DNA of 64,000 nt, taken from contig JBCAQO010000008.1 in assembly GCA_039111635.1 (NCBI GenBank), positions 1,612,001-1,676,000 on the forward strand. The letters run 5' to 3'. This document shows, one piece after another, positions 59,114-64,000 of the stretch. The notes under the pieces were generated by a model, which was not told where the DNA came from, did not search any database, and saw only the letters and a program-made list of their open reading frames with translations. Within the stretch, counting starts at the first letter, position 1. Each line of letters starts with the position of its first letter. The position numbers and the translations under genes were made by a program. Source of the stretch: Heterobasidion occidentale. Taxonomy: Eukaryota > Basidiomycota > Agaricomycetes > Russulales > Bondarzewiaceae.

Positions 59114-61640
59114 ATGCCATACTCGTACAGCACCGCCGAAGAACATTCGGTTCAAGACACATCTCATCCTCAGAAGCGATACCGCATCGACATCATCTCT
59201 TGCTTTCTTGGCTTCTTCTCTCGAGTGGTCATCCCTGCATTCTCGCTCTCTATCATATTTCTCTACTTTCTCAGGAGTCCAGTACTCGTGGCTCCAAGCC
59301 AAGGCACCAATGCCGCACCTCGCTACCCCCTCCCTCCCAACGAGGATTCCGTGTATTGTCCTCAGACGGGGCCTATCTTTCCATTTCGTCACGCAGGCAT
59401 AGATAATCAGCTGGAAGAACTGTATGCTCGGAGTCAATTCCAGCTTAGGGTCTTTGACATTCTGAAGGGCATCGTACAAGTGCCGTGGGCATTTCCGCCG
59501 ATCCCTTAATTCTCAATTACCAAAACCCTCTCCCTTCAAGGACAGAATCGTACGACGATCTTCTTCCCGTCGGTCAAGACCCGCGATGGGACGTATTCGA
59601 TGATTTGCACACGCGCCTCAAGACTTCTTTTCCCCTCGTGTGAAGTTATATCCCCTTCCATTCATTTAGCTCTCGCCCTGACACCCGTCGATAGATATGA
59701 AAAGTTGGCCGTCACCACGGTAAACACTTACGCCCTCGTTTATCATTGGCAAGGCTCGGATGCTTCGCTTAAGCCCATTCTATTAACGGCTCATCAAGGT
59801 GCATTCGTCCTCTTCTCTTCATTCCCATTTTACTCATCAGACGACGGGTCGATCAGACGTCGTTCCCGTTGATCCATCGACAGTGGATCAATGGGAGAAA
59901 CCGCCTTACTCCGGATATTACGACGGTAATGCGCACCGAATTGATGGCTCGATTCTCATGATCACGGTACTTCTGTTTTAGGAACATGGGTATGGGGTCG
60001 CGGTTCGGTCGACGACAAGGCGGACCTCGTCACCCAATTGTCCGATCTTTCCCTCCATGCATCTCTTGTCCCGTTTTCTTACCTCTTCACAGAGTCACGA
60101 TAGATTCCCTCCTCAAGCTCAAATTTGTACCTACAAGGACCGTTGTCCTTGCTTTTGGGATAGACGAAGAAGCGTCTGGGCTAGAAGTGATTCCACTTCT
60201 CTCTTTGTATTTGTTATTAGTAACTGATGCTGTGCGATGGAAGGGCGCCGGACACCTCGCCGTATATCTTGAGCAGAAGTACGGGAAAGATGGCTTTGCC
60301 ATGCTGGTTGATGAAGGGAGTGCGTTCTTTCCCTCGTTTTTGGTAGCCGCTTGGCCTCATTCACGTCCTCAAGGCGGCTACGTAAACCAACCTGACGACA
60401 ATTCGATCCTTGCATTCCCCGATGTCTCCGAAAAAGGTTACCTTGATGCCCGCATTGAGGTCAAGGTACCTGGAGGACATTCCAGCGTCCCTCCCTTACA
60501 TACTGTGCGTCGTATGTTTCATAATTCACCTTCACTCCTATCACGCAATCTCACCAAAACGGTATCATAGGGTATAGGCATCCTTTCTTCCATCATAGCC
60601 CTCATTGAGGCCAACCCCCACGCCCCCAGTCTTCCTCGCACATCAACGCCATTCCGTAGCGCCCTGTGCACCGCCACGTACGGCCATGCGTTCCCGGATC
60701 ACTTGCGACACGTTGCGTTTCAGGCTGTGAAAAGCGATAGCGCACTAGAGAAGCTGCGCGACGATCTCCTGGCTCTGGATCCCGTAATCAAGGCAACGTT
60801 AAGTACTACACAGGCCGTCGATTTGGTATGGGGGGGTGTCAAAGTCAACGCATTGCCCGAGGGTGCGACCGCCGTCGTGAACCATCGGATCGCAGAAGAC
60901 AGGTACGCGTCTTTTTGTTCTCCTTCTTCTTCTAGACTTTGCATTGCAGGAGAAGGATCTTGATCTCACGGTTCATCATTTTCTAGCTCCGTCGGGGCTC
61001 TGCAAAAGCACCTCACCGATCTCATCACCCCTCTCGCACATTCTTTCAATTTATCCGTCAGGGCGTTCGGCAGCCCTCCCTCCCTCGTGGCCGAACACGC
61101 TGTCGGCGAAGTTGTACTCTCTGACGCCTGGAGCAGGGCGTTGGAGCCCTCTCCGATAACTCCGACAGGCGAGAGTGGTCCGTGGAGGCTGTTGAGCGGC
61201 ACGATCAAGGCCACGGCGGAGAGTCGCGTCCAAGGTTCAGGTGCAGCTGTCATACCCAATCTGGCTATTGGTAAGTGTCTGATTGGAAGTCCTCCGTGTC
61301 TTTTATGTTGATGATCTCCCTCTAGGAAATACCGGTGCGCAGCTTTCGCTGGAATGAGACAGCCATGAGCATAAATGACGTATCCCACCTGACACACTCC
61401 AAGATACGCGGTTTTACTGGAATCTGACACGACACATCTTCCGGTACTCTCACAGGAGCGCGGATGGTGCCTACGATGGGATTCACACCATCAATGAAGG
61501 CCAGTCGATTGTTCGCTCAAATTGTATCTTTGTGGTGCTAAAGTAAACATACAGCCGTGCGTGGCGCCGACGTCATTGACGAGATTCGATTTTTTACGAA
61601 GTTAATTCTAAACGCCGACGAGTCGCTTTTGTTGGACTAA
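59114..61640 (+). CDS. CPS1: vacuolar carboxypeptidase S (M20 metallopeptidase)
   Basis: Zinc carboxypeptidase of the Gly-X type that degrades peptides in the vacuole. The N-terminus is cytosolic, followed by one membrane anchor at about residues 27-49 (FFSRVVIPAFSLSIIFLYFL), as in yeast Cps1. M20 marks: metal ligands in LLTAHQDVVPVDP and GRGSVDDKADLVTQL, the catalytic Glu region FGIDEEASG, LAVYLEQKYGKDGFAMLVDE, the dimerisation part LPEGATAVVNHRIAED, and GNTDTRFYWNLTRHIFRYSH. About ten exons, including a 9-nt microexon at 61326-61334; the last intron (61500-61554) begins with GC. The end FFTKLILNADESLLLD is inferred through that intron; reading on without it would stop at 61548. Confidence 0.92.
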
Positions 61641-62021
61641 TTGAGATATTCATTCCGGCCACTTTGTCGACCGAACTTAGACTAGTCTGTTCGACAGCAT
61701 GTGGCACTATGACATAGTCTGTGCGCGATGTCGTTCATTGGAAGCACGTTCATGCACTTTTTCTCAGATGAGGCCTTATGAAAGCTGCTGGCCAGTCACC
61801 AGCGGATTTCGTGAATGAAAGTTGTATTCGGAACAATATGAATACAACGCAAACAGGTATTGGATCGGGATATTCACCCGAGTACAAGGCCATTACAAGG
61901 AATGATGTAAAAATATCAACAAAGCGTGGTATATTCGCTGCATAGCAACGATAACATTTTGGGGGCTCGGAGACAAAGGAGATGAAGACGAAAGAACGTG
62001 AAGAACTGACAAGGAAGGATG
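61641..62021. other. convergent intergenic region
   Basis: 381 bp between the CPS1 stop and the stop of the next minus-strand gene; no gene seen. Confidence 0.5.
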
Positions 62022-62988
62022 TCAAGTACGCAGAACAAGCTGTAAGATGGGCTGCCACGTCCCTGCGGAGGTGTGGACAACGCCGACAAGGATGATATCG
62101 CGGGCAGTGATGCGGCCGTCACCGACAGCCCATTGAGGCTGACGGTCGTGTTCATTTAAAAGGGATGGGGGCTCCTAAGCACAGCACATCACTTCCAGCG
62201 GCTTGGGAGCTCGAATGCAATCAACACACCTCGAGAAAGCGGCTCACGGTCGTAGCGACATACTGGGCCCATCGTCCAAGGGTAATTGGGTTGCGGCTTC
62301 TGGTCTGATCCTTCAGCTGGATCTGCCGACTGAACTCCTCGTAACCACTCCACTGACATGCATACTTTGTCAGACAGCACCTCCTCAATGCATTGTCGAA
62401 GACTCACCAGTATGCGCAGCGAGGTAGTCGTCTTCCCCCCAAAGTCGACCAGCGCATCGTAGTCGTAGAGGCAATGGTGCTGCCTGTGCGTGGCCTCCTC
62501 TAGGGTGATCCCAATGCCATCAAAGTCACGACGAACGAAAAATATGGGCCGACATAGCGCGCCATTGTGGACGAGTGACGATAATAGCTTGTCAGATTGA
62601 GGACGCCACAGCCTCTGTGGGATGACAGGTCCGATGGAAGGCGGTACGTAGTCCAACACCACTCGTGCGGGAGTTTGAGTTGAAGGGAAAACCTCCGCTT
62701 GCCAACATGCAGGACCGTTTGAACAGTAGAGCGGAATAATAGCGTTCGTTGGCATTTTCAGGAGCGAAGAATGAATGCGCATGGAGCCTTGAACACCGAA
62801 CGTCAAGGCAATAAACCCATCTTGATAAAGGGATGGAGACTGCGTCCACCGGGAGACAAGGAGCAAGGGATGAGGGAATGAGGATACAAAATAATCAAAC
62901 TCGAGGCAGCGAAGGCATAGCCCTTGAAGATGCGCACCTGGAAGCTCGGCCAGGAGATTTCAGTGAGGGTGAAGGGGAATTGGTCCAT
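62022..62988 (-). CDS. uncharacterised conserved-looking basidiomycete protein
   Basis: Four-exon model. Exon 1 MDQFPFTLTEISWPSFQ; exon 2 SPSLYQDGFIALTFGVQGSM through PACWQAEVF, RRDFDGIGITLEEATHRQ and FGGKTTTSLRIL; exon 3 WSGYEEFSRQIQLKDQTRSR through ITLGRWAQYVATTVSRFLE; exon 4 EEPPSLLNEHDRQPQWAVGD to GVVHTSAGTWQPILQL. From memory, this pattern recurs in mushroom genomes as single-domain proteins of unknown function; I know of no assigned activity. The intron after exon 1 is long (about 97 nt) and may hide a further exon, since relatives seem to have extra residues there. No signal peptide or membrane segment. Confidence 0.7.
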
Positions 62989-63430
62989 GGGGAGTTAATT
63001 CTTGACCACGACCAGAGTCCATTTTATAAGACAGAAAGTCTGTACCTCATGAGCCGCCGTCACTCTGGTTCGATATCCGAGGGTCATTGGATCTGAGCCT
63101 CAATTTACTGATTTTCCACGGAGCGAAACGGCGAAGTACATAAAGAAAATCGATCTGTAAATTTGGTCTCAAGTCGCAGTTGAATATCCGGTTGCGGCAG
63201 ACATATGTGCAAGAAATGAATGTAAATTACGATGACAAGCAGACCTGATTCGAGTCCGGCACACGTGTCTAGAGGGAGCACTGCACGATGTAGATCTGAA
63301 TCTAAAGCCCGCTCCTCAGTTGTTTGTGGCCAGTTTTCGTCCGGCCATTGAGGAATGTTGTCCATAGATGAGCGTCGAACTTAAGAGGGCCCGTGTGATA
63401 TTACGTGTCACGTTTATGGGTCACGCTTCA
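62989..63430. other. intergenic region with an isolated minus-strand frame
   Basis: 442 bp. A minus-strand frame from an ATG at 63365 reads MDNIPQWPDENWPQTTEERA and could be a first exon, but nothing downstream joins to it. Confidence 0.35.
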
Positions 63431-63435
63431 GATCT

Positions 63436-64000
63436 GTGAGATCGCCTCCGAGACCCGACGACCAGGCCTCCAACTACCAGAACATCTTCGTAATATCGCC
63501 TGGTTCCTTGACCAAGATACTTTCGAGACGATTTTCGTATGCGTTGCTATGCTGGAAGGCACCCAGACCCACCCTAGCACCCAATCTTTCACGTATTCTT
63601 GGTCGACTTTGGGCCATCATGCATCGGGAAGTACGACATACTTGGTGGGAAGACGCGTATGTGAAGAGGTTTGAAACTCTCATGGGAGTGAATTACGATT
63701 CTCTGACAGTTGACTCACCTGCAGGGATCTCACCTGGGAATGGAATGTCTGGATCCTTCTGCGGCCCCGACAGGAATATACACAATTGTCGTCTATCCTC
63801 GGCTGATCCCCAACGGAATATCTCTTACTGCAATTGGGCTGACGACCACTTGGCTCTCCCCAAAAGTCCACAGGGCTCGAGGATTGAAATCGATTTCGAG
63901 GGAGGCTGATGGCAGTCGTTCGGCCTTCACGGTCCCTAGTATCTCAGGTGTAGGTGTTCTATCAAACTATCAAACTCTATCGTGGCGCGATCTCAGTACC
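63436..64000 (+). CDS. possible gene cut by the right edge
   Basis: Two frames join across a 38-nt candidate intron (gtgaat...cctgcag, 63688-63725). The upstream frame ends WWEDAYVKRFETLMG. The downstream frame reads GSHLGMECLDPSAAPTGIYT, VVYPRLIPNGISLTAIGLTT and onward, and stays open to the window end. The downstream part has a hydrophobic stretch that could cross a membrane. The upstream limit is unknown and no start codon is supported. No family recognised. Confidence 0.3.

Overview
The window looks like nuclear DNA from a basidiomycete of the Agaricomycetes type. Genes are densely packed and broken by many short introns (about 40-65 nt). The content is typical of fungi: DASH-complex Hsk3, cytosolic pyruvate carboxylase, GDP-mannose transporter, Zap1/ZafA-type zinc-finger factor. 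It also holds families that are abundant in mushrooms, namely a CHAT-domain protein, an intronless F-box protein and an uncharacterised conserved basidiomycete protein. No ribosomal RNA, convincing tRNA, CRISPR array or virus was seen.

Layout. 1-7685 is GC-rich, with pyrimidine-rich tracts and microsatellites; apart from a possible gene tail at the left edge, no convincing gene was found there. 7760-19733 holds an unrecognised plus-strand gene, SmB (minus), a nitronate monooxygenase (plus), pyruvate carboxylase (minus), the GDP-mannose transporter (minus) and Hsk3 (minus). 20441-22846 is an intronless CHAT protease-like gene. 22847-26553 is gene-free: a 99-bp perfect direct repeat brackets about 2.9 kb of low-complexity DNA.

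26554-51360 is a run of cell-cycle and core information genes: a small unknown gene, condensin Brn1, DNA polymerase delta Pol3, the ribosome-quality-control hydrolase Vms1, phosphomannomutase Sec53, splicing factor SF3B1, DNA polymerase epsilon subunit Dpb2 and DNA ligase IV. A 714-bp non-autonomous transposon with inverted ends and an 8-bp target duplication sits just upstream of SF3B1. 51585-64000 holds a Gin4/Cdr2-like kinase, Tma16, an F-box-like protein, a Zap1-like zinc regulator, a carboxypeptidase S, the uncharacterised basidiomycete protein and a possible gene cut by the right edge.

How the genes connect. Pol3, Dpb2, ligase IV, Brn1, Hsk3 and the Nim1-family kinase all act in DNA replication, repair or mitosis, and several of their upstream regions carry ACGCGT (MluI cell-cycle box) motifs. 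SmB and SF3B1 are spliceosome parts. Sec53 and the Vrg4-type transporter act in the same GDP-mannose supply line for glycosylation. Gene models were read by eye from splice signals and protein continuity; ends of genes are firmer than every internal exon border.
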